A stretch of DNA of 64,000 bases, taken from assembly GCA_964515235.1 (NCBI GenBank), contig CAZEVO010000005.1, forward strand, positions 9,513 through 73,512, in the 5' to 3' direction. Origin of the DNA: OPU3-GD-OMZ sp964515235. GTDB taxonomy: Bacteria; Pseudomonadota; Gammaproteobacteria; Methylococcales; Methylomonadaceae. The notes under the pieces were generated by a model. That model made no database searches, had not been told where the DNA came from, and saw only the letters and a program-made list of their open reading frames with translations. The position numbers were made by a program, and so were the translations under genes. Below, piece after piece: positions 54,208 through 62,761 of this stretch (the stretch's first letter is position 1; each line of letters begins with the position of its first letter).

Positions 54208-55014
54208 TCAATCAATAATACTCACCTCATCGTCACAGGTTATTTTTCCTGCATTTAACACTTCAGCATAAACACCGACATGCGCACCATTGTGTTGTGC
54301 AGCTGTCCGTAAAATATTAGTGTCTTTAGGCAAGTCACCTTGTGATACGGTGGTCATAACACATCGCGGACACAAATCTGTTATTTTCAATTGAACTTCA
54401 TTCCCTATCTTAAGGGTTTTACCTACCCAATCGTTCTCAACAAAACCAGATTGATCTGTATTAAGGATGATATTAGGCCGGAAACGACGTGGCTCAAAAC
54501 GTCCTTCCGGATATAAACGGCATAATTCGTCTAACGTTGACGTTGTTAACAAATGAATTTTAGCAAGGTCAAAGAAGGTGCCTGCCGGCATATCCTCGTC
54601 CGTGACAATATCCCTGTTATCCAGTTCTTCAATATCGGGCCAGTACTCCTCCAATTGCGGGTTATTCAGCGTTTGAGAAATAAACTCAACCTCTCGGCCA
54701 AACGCTTCACTCAAAATTGAATTAATGCGCCGATCATCACTCCTGACAGTAGAACCATCAGGCAGGGTAATACGAATACAATTCGAAAAAGGAAAATCTT
54801 CATAGCGAGAATGGCATGAAAACATATTAGGCCATCGCTTCGGGTTCTTTGCACTAACAATCTTACCTGTTTCCACATCAATCAGTGCCGAAGAACGGTC
54901 ACCCAAAAGACCCTTATCATTCACCTCAGTGGCACGCAATTCTTCGCCAATCATTGATTTTACCGGATAACGCCATAATGATGATACCGTGATTTCCTCA
55001 CCTAAAGCTGTCAT
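54208..55014 (-). CDS. MOSC domain protein (YcbX-like)
   Basis: A 268-residue protein with an N-terminal MOSC beta-barrel domain (VSSLWRYPVKSMIGEEL, GDRSSALIDVETGK) and a C-terminal MOSC domain. The conserved Cys is in LCPRCVMTTVSQGD near 218-231. MOSC proteins bind molybdenum cofactor, often with mARC or YiiM-type N-hydroxylated-compound reduction. No ferredoxin domain is attached, so it is shorter than E. coli YcbX. Confidence 0.9.
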   Translation of the reverse strand: MTALGEEITVSSLWRYPVKSMIGEELRATEVNDKGLLGDRSSALIDVETGKIVSAKNPKRWPNMFSCHSRYEDFPFSNCIRITLPDGSTVRSDDRRINSILSEAFGREVEFISQTLNNPQLEEYWPDIEELDNRDIVTDEDMPAGTFFDLAKIHLLTTSTLDELCRLYPEGRFEPRRFRPNIILNTDQSGFVENDWVGKTLKIGNEVQLKITDLCPRCVMTTVSQGDLPKDTNILRTAAQHNGAHVGVYAEVLNAGKITCDDEVSIID

Positions 55015-55064
55015 ATTACCCTCTACTATTTTAGTTAAACGCCATTTTTGAATTTTACTACATC

Positions 55065-56261
55065 TTAAATAAACTGTCCTGCACTATACGCTGAAGACCA
55101 TGCCCATTGGAAATTATACCCTCCTAACCACCCCGTAACATCGACTACTTCACCAATAAAAAAGAGTCCCGGCTGCTTTATTGCCTCCATCGTTTTTGAA
55201 TTAAGGTCATGAGTATCCACGCCGCCTAAAGTTACTTCTGCTGTACGATAGCCTTCAGTACCTGCAGGCTTTAGTTCCCAGGCCTGTAGTTGTTTTGCAA
55301 TAAGCAGTAGTTTCTTATTCGAAATCTCAGCCAAGGGCGTTTGAGCAGACTCAGGCCAGTAAATTGCTTGTAATTCCGTCACTAATGATTTCGCCAAATG
55401 AGCTGACAAAACCGTTTTCAAAATGGCCTTCGATTGCTGCATCTTTTGCATAATTAAATATTCCCCCAATATAAAATCGGGAAACAAATTAACCGTTAGT
55501 GTTTTGCCAGACTGCCAATAATTAGATATTTGTAATGCCGCAGGACCACTCAACCCTCGATGAGTAAATAAAATATTTTCTCTAAATGAAATTTTTCCAC
55601 AACTTAACTCAACATCAACAGCTAATCCCGACAATCGCCCCAGAACCTCTTTGAAATGATCACTGAAAGTAAAAGGGACCAATCCTGCGCTTCGAGGTAG
55701 AACATTTAATCCAAACTGCTCTGCAATCTGATAGCCGAAACCACTTGCGCCCATCTTAGGAATGGATAGAGCACCTGTTGCAATAACCAAAGAGTAACAT
55801 TGATAACTTAGGTTTTCTGTATCGACCTGATACCGCGCAGCCCCCTCAGTACTGGTTTTAACTGACTTAATTATGACATGTGTTTTTAAGCTTACCGACA
55901 ATTGTTTACAACCATCTAACAACATATTGAGGATATCTTTAGCAGAATCTAGGCAAAATAATTGACCATGTTTACGTTGCTCGTATTTTATGCTGTGACG
56001 TTGAACAGCATCAATAAAGTCCCATTGACTGTAACGTTTAAGCGCAGAGATACAAAAGTGTGGATTAGTAGAAATATAATTATTTGCATCCACTTCAACA
56101 TTTGTAAAATTACACCGCCCACCGCCTGACATGAGAATTTTCTTCCCTGGCTTATTGCTACCTTCTAACACCAAAACAGATCGGCCACGCTGAGCTGCTG
56201 TTACTGCACACATTAAACCCGAAGCTCCAGCCCCTAAAATAATCACATCGTAAAACTTCAT
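55065..56261 (-). CDS. HI0933-family FAD-dependent oxidoreductase (YhiN-like)
   Basis: A 398-residue flavoprotein. A Rossmann dinucleotide motif, GAGASGLMCAVTAAQRG, is at 10-26. SGGGRCNFTN near 46 and the C-terminal GEVVDVTGWLGGYNFQWAWSSAYSAG are hallmarks of the HI0933 family. The reaction is unknown; it may act on tRNA or quinone-like substrates but nothing here decides. It lies between a MOSC protein and a phosphatase. Confidence 0.92.
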   Translation of the reverse strand: MKFYDVIILGAGASGLMCAVTAAQRGRSVLVLEGSNKPGKKILMSGGGRCNFTNVEVDANNYISTNPHFCISALKRYSQWDFIDAVQRHSIKYEQRKHGQLFCLDSAKDILNMLLDGCKQLSVSLKTHVIIKSVKTSTEGAARYQVDTENLSYQCYSLVIATGALSIPKMGASGFGYQIAEQFGLNVLPRSAGLVPFTFSDHFKEVLGRLSGLAVDVELSCGKISFRENILFTHRGLSGPAALQISNYWQSGKTLTVNLFPDFILGEYLIMQKMQQSKAILKTVLSAHLAKSLVTELQAIYWPESAQTPLAEISNKKLLLIAKQLQAWELKPAGTEGYRTAEVTLGGVDTHDLNSKTMEAIKQPGLFFIGEVVDVTGWLGGYNFQWAWSSAYSAGQFI

Positions 56262-56306
56262 TATTGACTAAAAAACCAGATAGAAGATTGCCGACCGAAG
56301 TGCTGA

Positions 56307-56813
56307 TTAAGCATCCCGACTTTCCTTCCAAGTTAATATGTAATCTTCCTGCTGTTTCGTTTCAGGAGATTGCGATACGGTTGATTTAGGATTTTGCAAC
56401 CACAACTTATTTAATTTCGCCAATGCATCTTCGCCCTGAAAACCTTGTCGCGTCAACCAGCAACCTATGATCGTTCCGGTTCTGCCTACACCCCCTCTAC
56501 AATGGATATAAACGCTCCCTTTTTTGGTTGCCTGTTGATCGATCAAATTTAATATTGCTATCGTTACTTCATCTGCTGGCGGTGTGCCGGTATTGGAAAT
56601 CGGGAATCGATGATAGGCTTGATCGCCTAGAAGCGCTTTGTATGGCGCTAATCCCTCCGACTCACTCGTTAAATCAATAAAAGTTGTTACCTCAGCTTTT
56701 TTTAACGCAGATAACTTTTCACTAGAAACTAGCTCACCGATTCCCACCGGGTGCTCACCCGCCAAAACTTTCCCGGGTATCACCCAATAACTATGATTTA
56801 TAGGTCTTATCAT
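56307..56813 (-). CDS. Dual-specificity/tyrosine phosphatase-like protein
   Basis: A 168-residue cysteine phosphatase. The P-loop HCRGGVGRTGT near 104-114 fits HCx5R, and a general-acid Asp candidate lies in PPADEVT near 79. No signal peptide. WVIPGKVLAGEHPVG at the start resembles atypical DSP proteins in which a phospho-protein or phospho-sugar is the substrate; which one is unknown. Confidence 0.9.
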   Translation of the reverse strand: MIRPINHSYWVIPGKVLAGEHPVGIGELVSSEKLSALKKAEVTTFIDLTSESEGLAPYKALLGDQAYHRFPISNTGTPPADEVTIAILNLIDQQATKKGSVYIHCRGGVGRTGTIIGCWLTRQGFQGEDALAKLNKLWLQNPKSTVSQSPETKQQEDYILTWKESRDA

Positions 56814-57004
56814 AAGGTTTTTACTCTGCTTTATCTTTTAACAAAAATCTAAAATTAATTTCAATTTAAAACAAGAAACACTGCGACATATTGTCACGAG
56901 TCAATTTGTCACATCGTTTTTTATCTGTTCATCTCTATAATAGAGACTATAACGCTCTCACATTGTTGGCTTATCATTACTATTTAACTCGAAAAAGGAC
57001 ACTT

Positions 57005-57106
57005 ATGCGAATTATCGGAACCTCTTTAATAGTTTTTATTGCCCAGTTATCAGTTTTATTTCCCTCTTTGTTTCTCCGCATTATCAACGTTCTTTTTTAT
57101 CGTTAA
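57005..57106 (+). CDS. Candidate 33-residue single-pass membrane microprotein
   Basis: A small frame with a good ribosome-binding site (AAAAAGGA, about six bases before ATG 57005). The product is almost wholly hydrophobic: IGTSLIVFIAQLSVLFPSLF is followed by a short basic end, LRIINVLFYR, typical of a single-pass inner-membrane protein with positive C-terminus. I recognise no family. The length, hydrophobicity and Arg end resemble small type I toxins or regulatory microproteins, which is only a suggestion. No clear antisense RNA promoter or terminator was found. Confidence 0.45.
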   Translation: MRIIGTSLIVFIAQLSVLFPSLFLRIINVLFYR

Positions 57107-57214
57107 GACGTTCACCTTCAAGGGCCATTTTACTGAACTTCCATTAAGTTACACATAATGACTATCCTTTCGACCTTTTAAGTCCTACGAACAAATAGCT
57201 ATAAAATACAACGC

Positions 57215-57835
57215 TTACTGTAATACTCCGTCACGATACACCTCTTTCTTATAGACTAACCCCTGTGTGTTCCAGACCGTATAAGCGCCATGTAATTTAC
57301 CTGCTCTCATTTCTTGTTCTCTCAGAATCTCGCCACTCTCATACCAATAAGACCAAAGACCCTCTTGTTTTCCTGCCTTAAAAAATCCTTCAGATTTTTT
57401 CTGCCCATTTTCATGCCAACCAATCCAGCGCCCTACCTTTTTACCCTTTTCATATTGCCCTTGTTTTTCTAGCTGTTCACTTTCTTCCCACCACTCAGAC
57501 CATAGCCCATCTAGTTGTCCCTGCCGGTAATACCCTTCTGTTTTCTTGCAGCCATTATAGCCCCACTCTTCCCAGAGACCTTCTTCATCACCATTGTGAT
57601 AATGTCCTTGAGCAAATCGCTGACCATTCTCATACCATAAAACGGTCAACCCATGCCGTTTCGCATACCGATAATGACTAACTACCTTTCGTTGGCCATT
57701 CGAAAACCTTTCTTCGACATATGCACCATTTTTAAACCAATTTCTAACAAAATCTGACGGTATTTTAGCTATCAAACGTCTAATAAAAAAAATACACTGC
57801 ACAGAATAATGACTCTCCCTTATAAAATTCATCAT
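57215..57835 (-). CDS. MORN/YwqK-like repeat protein
   Basis: A 206-residue protein, from about residue 38 made of some seven MORN_2-type repeats of about 23 residues with the pattern ENGQ-x-x-x-G-x-Y-x-x-G-x-x-x-GLW. Examples are WYENGQRFAQGHYHNGDEEGLW and WHENGQKKSEGFFKAGKQEGLW regions. The repeats fold as an extended beta sheet. Some members are annotated as YwqK antitoxins or immunity proteins. No signal peptide. A second, shorter MORN protein lies at 60162. Confidence 0.85.
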   Translation of the reverse strand: MMNFIRESHYSVQCIFFIRRLIAKIPSDFVRNWFKNGAYVEERFSNGQRKVVSHYRYAKRHGLTVLWYENGQRFAQGHYHNGDEEGLWEEWGYNGCKKTEGYYRQGQLDGLWSEWWEESEQLEKQGQYEKGKKVGRWIGWHENGQKKSEGFFKAGKQEGLWSYWYESGEILREQEMRAGKLHGAYTVWNTQGLVYKKEVYRDGVLQ

Positions 57836-57993
57836 AGTTTTTCCATCAACAATAACTAAGAGCAGAATTTTAACATTAAAAAAAAACTAAAAAACATCGC
57901 CAAGCACGTTGCATACTATAGGTGACTGCTAACATTCAAATACGGTAAATAAACAATGGAACTTGATCTTCGTTAAAATAAACCCAAACCCAA

Positions 57994-58093
57994 NNNNNNN
58001 NNNNNNNNNNNNNNNNNNNNNNNNNNNNNNNNNNNNNNNNNNNNNNNNNNNNNNNNNNNNNNNNNNNNNNNNNNNNNNNNNNNNNNNNNNNNN
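57994..58093. other. Assembly gap (100 N)
   Basis: Exactly 100 N, the conventional filler for a gap of unknown size. It lies between the first MORN gene and the RluA-type gene, so genes may be missing here. Confidence 0.99.
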
Positions 58094-58119
58094 TTCTTAG
58101 AAAATAGCTTAAATCAACC

Positions 58120-58974
58120 ATGAAAGAATGCCTCTCAACGATTATCGAATGTAGCTATACTGTAACTACGAATGATAATACAAAGAAAGTCAGCACCATT
58201 TTAGCCAACGAAACGGGACTTTCTCAACAAAGTCTTAAAGGTGCCATGCAAAAAGGTGCGCTATGGTTATATCGAAATCAAGGCCGCCAACGACTGCGAC
58301 GAAACAACAAACCGCTTCGCACAGGGGACCAATTACGACTTTACTATGACGCTACTATTTTAAGCCAAGAACCACCCGCACCCACTTTAATCAGCGATGA
58401 AAAAGAGTATTCTATTTGGTACAAGCCATACGGCTTATTCTGCCAAGGGAGTAAATGGGGCGATTACTGCACCATCAATCGTTGGGTAGAAACAAATCTG
58501 CAGCCTCAACGTCCTTGTTTTCTTGTACACCGCCTTGACCAGGCTACAACAGGCATTATCCTACTTGCACACAGTAAAAAAGCGGCTCAAATTTTCAGTC
58601 ATTTTTTTTCAATTCGGGCAATACAGAAGCATTATCAGGCTATTGTAAAAGGCGACTTCTCAGCCCACCATGGCATGATTGAAATCAACACACCCATTGA
58701 AAGGAAGAAATCATCCACTGTGCTAAGTCATGTCCTAACTACAGCAAAAAACTCTTTGGTTGATATTCAAATCAACACGGGAAGAAAACATCAAATTCGT
58801 ATTCATTTATCACAATTTGGCTTTCCCATTGTTGGCGACCGACTGTATGGAGAGGCTAAAATTGGCGACAAGAACCTACAACTACAGGCCGTCAAATTAG
58901 CATTTACATGCCCGCTAACAGGAATTGAAAAAACCTTTCAGGTTCCCGAAAGGTTTCAGTTAGTTTTAGATTAA
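58120..58974 (+). CDS. RluA-family RNA pseudouridine synthase
   Basis: A 284-residue enzyme. An S4-like N-terminal RNA-binding part (about 20-85) precedes the RluA catalytic domain: SIWYKPYGLFCQ near 105 and the signature HRLDQATTGIILLAH near 140, with the catalytic Asp. INTGRKHQIRIHLSQFGFPIVGDRLYG near 225 is also diagnostic. The target uridine cannot be told. The start is only 26 bases from the gap, and an upstream start inside the gap is possible. Confidence 0.93.
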   Translation: MKECLSTIIECSYTVTTNDNTKKVSTILANETGLSQQSLKGAMQKGALWLYRNQGRQRLRRNNKPLRTGDQLRLYYDATILSQEPPAPTLISDEKEYSIWYKPYGLFCQGSKWGDYCTINRWVETNLQPQRPCFLVHRLDQATTGIILLAHSKKAAQIFSHFFSIRAIQKHYQAIVKGDFSAHHGMIEINTPIERKKSSTVLSHVLTTAKNSLVDIQINTGRKHQIRIHLSQFGFPIVGDRLYGEAKIGDKNLQLQAVKLAFTCPLTGIEKTFQVPERFQLVLD

Positions 58975-59257
58975 AAATCACAAACTATGTTATTAAGCAC
59001 AAGATAATAGCCAATTTTCATCAGGGACATTCACTCGAACACCTAATCACCAAAGAACTAATACCTGCCCAAAATAAGAACACCACATTCGAATCCGATA
59101 TCATGCTACGAATTAACCCTATTATGGGTGACAAATCACCTTGCAGCCCTCTCTGTTAGGCCGAAATCATAGCAACATATCGGACAAACTCAATGCCAGA
59201 AAACTAATCTTGTGACGATGAACAATTTTGTTTTAATTTAGTTATTAATCTCGGACT

Positions 59258-60055
59258 TTAGGAATGTTTTTCAATCCATGCTTGAGCCAATACATCTGCT
59301 TCTTTTAATTGTTCTGATGACATCATTTCAGAAATTAAACCTCTGTTATTAAGCGCATCCTGATCACCTTTTTTTGCTGCGATTTCCCAATACATATGCG
59401 CCTTAACATAATCTGCTGACACCCCATCACCATTAGCATACATCACGCCAAGATTAACTTGCGCCTGGGTCTCTCCTTGCTCTGCTGCTTTTTGGTACCA
59501 CTTTATCACTTCGTCATAATCCTGAGAAACACCCTGTCCATTGGCATAGAAAAGCGCTAGATTAACTTGTGCTTGAGCATCGCCTTGTTCAGCTGCCTTC
59601 AAAATCCACTTAACGGCTTTCTCTTCATCTTGCTCAATACCTTGACCTTTAGCATACAAAAACCCAAGATTAACTTGTGCCTTCGCGCATCCTTGTTTAG
59701 CAGCCTTCCTGTACCATTTAACGGCTTTTGTATAATCTTTAGGAACACCCTCGCCATTAGAATACCTTATCCCTAAATTAACCTGCGCATCGGGATTTCC
59801 TTGTTCAGCGGCCTTTCTATACCAACCAACCGATTCACTGTCATCTTTTACAACACCCTGTCCCTTTTTATACATGACTCCAAGATTATATTGTGCCTGT
59901 GCATGCCCTTGTTTGGCAGCCTTGCTGTTCCACAAAAAAGCTTTATTATAATCTAAAGGAACACCCTGACCTCGTTCATACATAACACCTAAAGTCACTT
60001 GTGCTTCCGCATCGCCCTCTTCAGCTAATGTCCTACATGCATCAATAATTCCCAT
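59258..60055 (-). CDS. Cytosolic Sel1-repeat protein
   Basis: A 265-residue protein made of about six to seven Sel1-like repeats of 36 residues (AEQG-x-x-x-AQ-x-NLG-x-x-Y-x-x-GQGV-x-x-DY-x-x-A-x-x-W-x-x-KAA). These helical TPR-related solenoids mediate protein contacts. There is no signal peptide, unlike its neighbour at 60641. At DNA level the repeats recur every 108 bases. Function unknown; the pairing with MORN proteins on the same strand suggests a shared system. Confidence 0.88.
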   Translation of the reverse strand: MGIIDACRTLAEEGDAEAQVTLGVMYERGQGVPLDYNKAFLWNSKAAKQGHAQAQYNLGVMYKKGQGVVKDDSESVGWYRKAAEQGNPDAQVNLGIRYSNGEGVPKDYTKAVKWYRKAAKQGCAKAQVNLGFLYAKGQGIEQDEEKAVKWILKAAEQGDAQAQVNLALFYANGQGVSQDYDEVIKWYQKAAEQGETQAQVNLGVMYANGDGVSADYVKAHMYWEIAAKKGDQDALNNRGLISEMMSSEQLKEADVLAQAWIEKHS

Positions 60056-60161
60056 AACTATCTATCACTATTAAATATAAAAAATACAAAATTTTATCTG
60101 CTGTATTTATTTTTTCATTAATGCTCTGGTACATCTTATTTAAGATTCACACCATGACTAT

Positions 60162-60512
60162 CTATTCGATACTCTCGCCGTCTTTCTCAACTAGCACACC
60201 ATCCTTAAAGACGGCTTCATACTTAATTCGACCATCCTCAAACCACTCAATGTAAGAACCATCTAACTCATCATTCTTATAATGCTCTTCACCTTTCTTC
60301 TGACCGTTTTCAAACCAGATGGTGTTTAACCCAACTTTCTTGCCATTTTCAAAGTGCACTTCATTCTTCTTTTGTCCGCTTTCATAAAACCCAGTCCACA
60401 AACCATATTGCTTCCCATCCTTTATATGCCCCTCATATTGTTTTTCGCCGCTTTTATACAGCGTCTTCACAAACCCTTCTCGCGCACCAAAAAAATTATC
60501 TAAAAATCCCAT
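60162..60512 (-). CDS. Short MORN/YwqK-like repeat protein
   Basis: A 116-residue protein with about four MORN_2-type repeats (YESGQKKNEVHFENGKKVGL, FENGQKKGEEHYKNDELDGS) and an acidic C-terminal tail. It is a close cousin of the longer protein at 57215 but with only half the repeats. It sits between two Sel1-repeat genes. The N-terminal MGFLDNFFGAREGF is not a signal peptide. Confidence 0.82.
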   Translation of the reverse strand: MGFLDNFFGAREGFVKTLYKSGEKQYEGHIKDGKQYGLWTGFYESGQKKNEVHFENGKKVGLNTIWFENGQKKGEEHYKNDELDGSYIEWFEDGRIKYEAVFKDGVLVEKDGESIE

Positions 60513-60640
60513 AAAAAATTCCTTATACCATTAGCTCTTTAAATATACGCGGTTACATATTCATTTTGAAGTTCATTTGTTTCACAAAACATCGAATTAA
60601 AGAAATTATCCGACAACCTTTCTATTTTAGCTTTCCTTTT

Positions 60641-61306
60641 TTAAATGTTTCCATGCTTGTGTAACCAATGCTCAGCTAAATCATGTGCCTCTTTACGTTC
60701 CGAGACAGTTAACCATTGACTCAATATTTCTAATGCCTGAGTCGCATTTAAATTACCCTTTAACAACGCAATCGATGCGTACAAATATGCCAAACCATAA
60801 TCTTTTACAACCCCTTTACCTAAACGATACATTTCACTTAAATGAAAGAGCGCATCTAAATCACCTTCTCTTGCAGCTGTTCGAAACCATTGAAACGCTA
60901 CGCTATAGTCCTGATCAACACCTTCTCCATTGTAATATATTACCCCTAAATTGTTTTTTGCCGGTGTATAGCCATTTTCTGCTGATTCTTTAAATAACTG
61001 AACCGCTTCTTGATAATTTTGTGAAACACCATGACCCTGGATAGACATGAGCCCTAGATTATATAAAGCTCTAGCATGCCCTTTCACTGCAGACTTTCTA
61101 TACCACTTTATAGCCTCTTTATAATCCATCGAAACACCTTGCCCCTTGTAATACATAACGCCTAGGTTATACATCGCATCAAGATGTCCTTGTTCAGCTT
61201 TTATCTGGCAATCGTTAATATCAAATTGCCAGCAACTATCACCATATGCACATGAGCATAAAATAAATGGCAACACTAAACAGGTTGTAGGTATTATTTT
61301 TTTCAT
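60641..61306 (-). CDS. Exported Sel1-repeat protein, possible lipoprotein
   Basis: A 221-residue protein with an N-terminal signal (KKIIPTTCLVLPFILCSC). The LCSC end could be a lipobox, though Cys at -2 is unusual; ordinary cleavage is the alternative. About four Sel1 repeats follow (LGVMYYKGQGVSMDYKEAIKWYRKSA and variants), ending with a helical cap. It would be in the periplasm or membrane-bound, while the related protein at 59258 is cytosolic. Function unknown. Confidence 0.85.
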   Translation of the reverse strand: MKKIIPTTCLVLPFILCSCAYGDSCWQFDINDCQIKAEQGHLDAMYNLGVMYYKGQGVSMDYKEAIKWYRKSAVKGHARALYNLGLMSIQGHGVSQNYQEAVQLFKESAENGYTPAKNNLGVIYYNGEGVDQDYSVAFQWFRTAAREGDLDALFHLSEMYRLGKGVVKDYGLAYLYASIALLKGNLNATQALEILSQWLTVSERKEAHDLAEHWLHKHGNI

Positions 61307-61381
61307 TATTGTCTTAACCTAATTAATAATGCATCACTACATTGGTAACTATGTCTCGGCTAGTAAATAATCATTAATTCC

Positions 61382-62605
61382 CTAAACTCTTAAATGCCCT
61401 TCTCCATAGACCACCCATTTATACGTTGTCAATTGCTTAGGGCCCACAGGGCCACGAGCATGCAATTTATCCGTACTGATACCAACAACAGATGCCAGAC
61501 CATAATCCCCTCCACCTGATAACCTAGTCGATGCATTAATCAACACCGAGGCCGAATCAATCCCTTGTTCAAACCGCTGAGCCCTAGTCAAACTTTGGGT
61601 CACAATACCATCTGTATGACCTGAGCCATAACAATTAATATGTACTATTGCCGCTTCCAGATCCCTAACAATCTTGATAGATAAAATCGGTGCTAAATAC
61701 TCACTATGCCAGTCTTGTTCAGTTGCTAAAGCAATATCTGGTAAAATTTTCTGTGTTTTCTCACACCCTCGTAAATCAATCCCTTTTTCCACAAAAGCCA
61801 TTTGTAATAAAGGCAAAATTATATCAGCACCATTCTGGTCTACTAAAAGGGTTTCTAAGGCATTACATACTTGAATGCTTTGACATTTTGAGTTCACTGC
61901 CAAGGCAACGGCTTGCTCTAAATCTGCATCATCGGCTATATAGAGATGACAAACACCATCGTAATGTTTAATCACTGGAATTTGCGTTCCGTCGGTAATG
62001 CGTTTAATTAGCCCTTTACCTCCTCTTGGAATCAAGACATCAATATATTCATTCATAGTCAATAACTCAGCCACCGATTCATGTCCGGGCGCACGAATAA
62101 TTTGTATAGCGTGTTTCGGTAACCCTGCATCAAGCGCGCCGTTAATCATTGCATCCGCTAACAATATATTGGTTTTTAATGCCTCTGAACCCCCACGTAG
62201 AATAATAGCATTACCACTTTTAATACAAACGCCTGCAGCATCCGTAGTCACATTAGGTCTTGACTCATAAATCATACCCACTACACCAATAGGTACCGAT
62301 TTTTTAAAAACCTGGAGCCCATTCGGATTAGTATGCCCTTCTAATACACAATTTAATGGATCCGGCGACTGCGCTAGTTTCCTGAGCCTTAAAAGCATAT
62401 ACTGAAAAACCTTCTCGTCTAAGGTTAACCGCTTAACCATTGCCGATGTCTGCCCAGTTTGCCTCGCTACTTCTACCTCTTGAGCGTTAACCTCTAATAC
62501 CTGAGACTGAACTGACTCAAGTGCCTCAGCCATTTTAGTTAGTGCACTTTTACGTAAGGCGTCAGACGTTGACGATAACAATCTCGATGCTTCATGACTT
62601 TGCTG
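61382..62605 (-). CDS. proA: Gamma-glutamyl phosphate reductase, N-terminus in gap
   Basis: About 408 readable residues of the second proline-biosynthesis enzyme, reducing glutamyl phosphate to the semialdehyde. The aldehyde-dehydrogenase-like catalytic Cys is in SIQVCNALETLL near the middle; VVGMIYESRPNVTTDAA and the C-terminal GPVGPKQLTTYKWVVYGEG are diagnostic. ProA is normally about 417 residues, so only some ten residues fall in the 62606-62705 gap. A strong ribosome-binding site (AGGAGGA) with GTG 62718 eight bases on lies just upstream of the gap and may be its true start. No proB here. Confidence 0.94.
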   Translation of the reverse strand, partial: QQSHEASRLLSSTSDALRKSALTKMAEALESVQSQVLEVNAQEVEVARQTGQTSAMVKRLTLDEKVFQYMLLRLRKLAQSPDPLNCVLEGHTNPNGLQVFKKSVPIGVVGMIYESRPNVTTDAAGVCIKSGNAIILRGGSEALKTNILLADAMINGALDAGLPKHAIQIIRAPGHESVAELLTMNEYIDVLIPRGGKGLIKRITDGTQIPVIKHYDGVCHLYIADDADLEQAVALAVNSKCQSIQVCNALETLLVDQNGADIILPLLQMAFVEKGIDLRGCEKTQKILPDIALATEQDWHSEYLAPILSIKIVRDLEAAIVHINCYGSGHTDGIVTQSLTRAQRFEQGIDSASVLINASTRLSGGGDYGLASVVGISTDKLHARGPVGPKQLTTYKWVVYGEGHLRV

Positions 62606-62705
62606 NNNNNNNNNNNNNNNNNNNNNNNNNNNNNNNNNNNNNNNNNNNNNNNNNNNNNNNNNNNNNNNNNNNNNNNNNNNNNNNNNNNNNNNNNNNNNNN
62701 NNNNN
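62606..62705. other. Assembly gap (100 N)
   Basis: Exactly 100 N across the start of proA. Comparison with normal ProA length suggests that the true missing sequence is much shorter than 100 bases. Confidence 0.99.
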
Positions 62706-62761
62706 TTAAAAAACACACGATTCTAGTCCTCCTAAAAATCAACCAATAATTCTTAACTGAA

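Noticed and set aside
58930..58955. Inverted repeat AAACCTTTC / GAAAGGTTT at the 3' end of the RluA-type gene
   Set aside because: It is inside the coding sequence and is not followed by a clear T run, so I do not call it a terminator.
59258..61306. Regularly spaced repeats at 108-base intervals that could suggest a CRISPR array
   Set aside because: They are in frame, degenerate and encode 36-residue Sel1 repeats; no short identical repeats with unique spacers exist.
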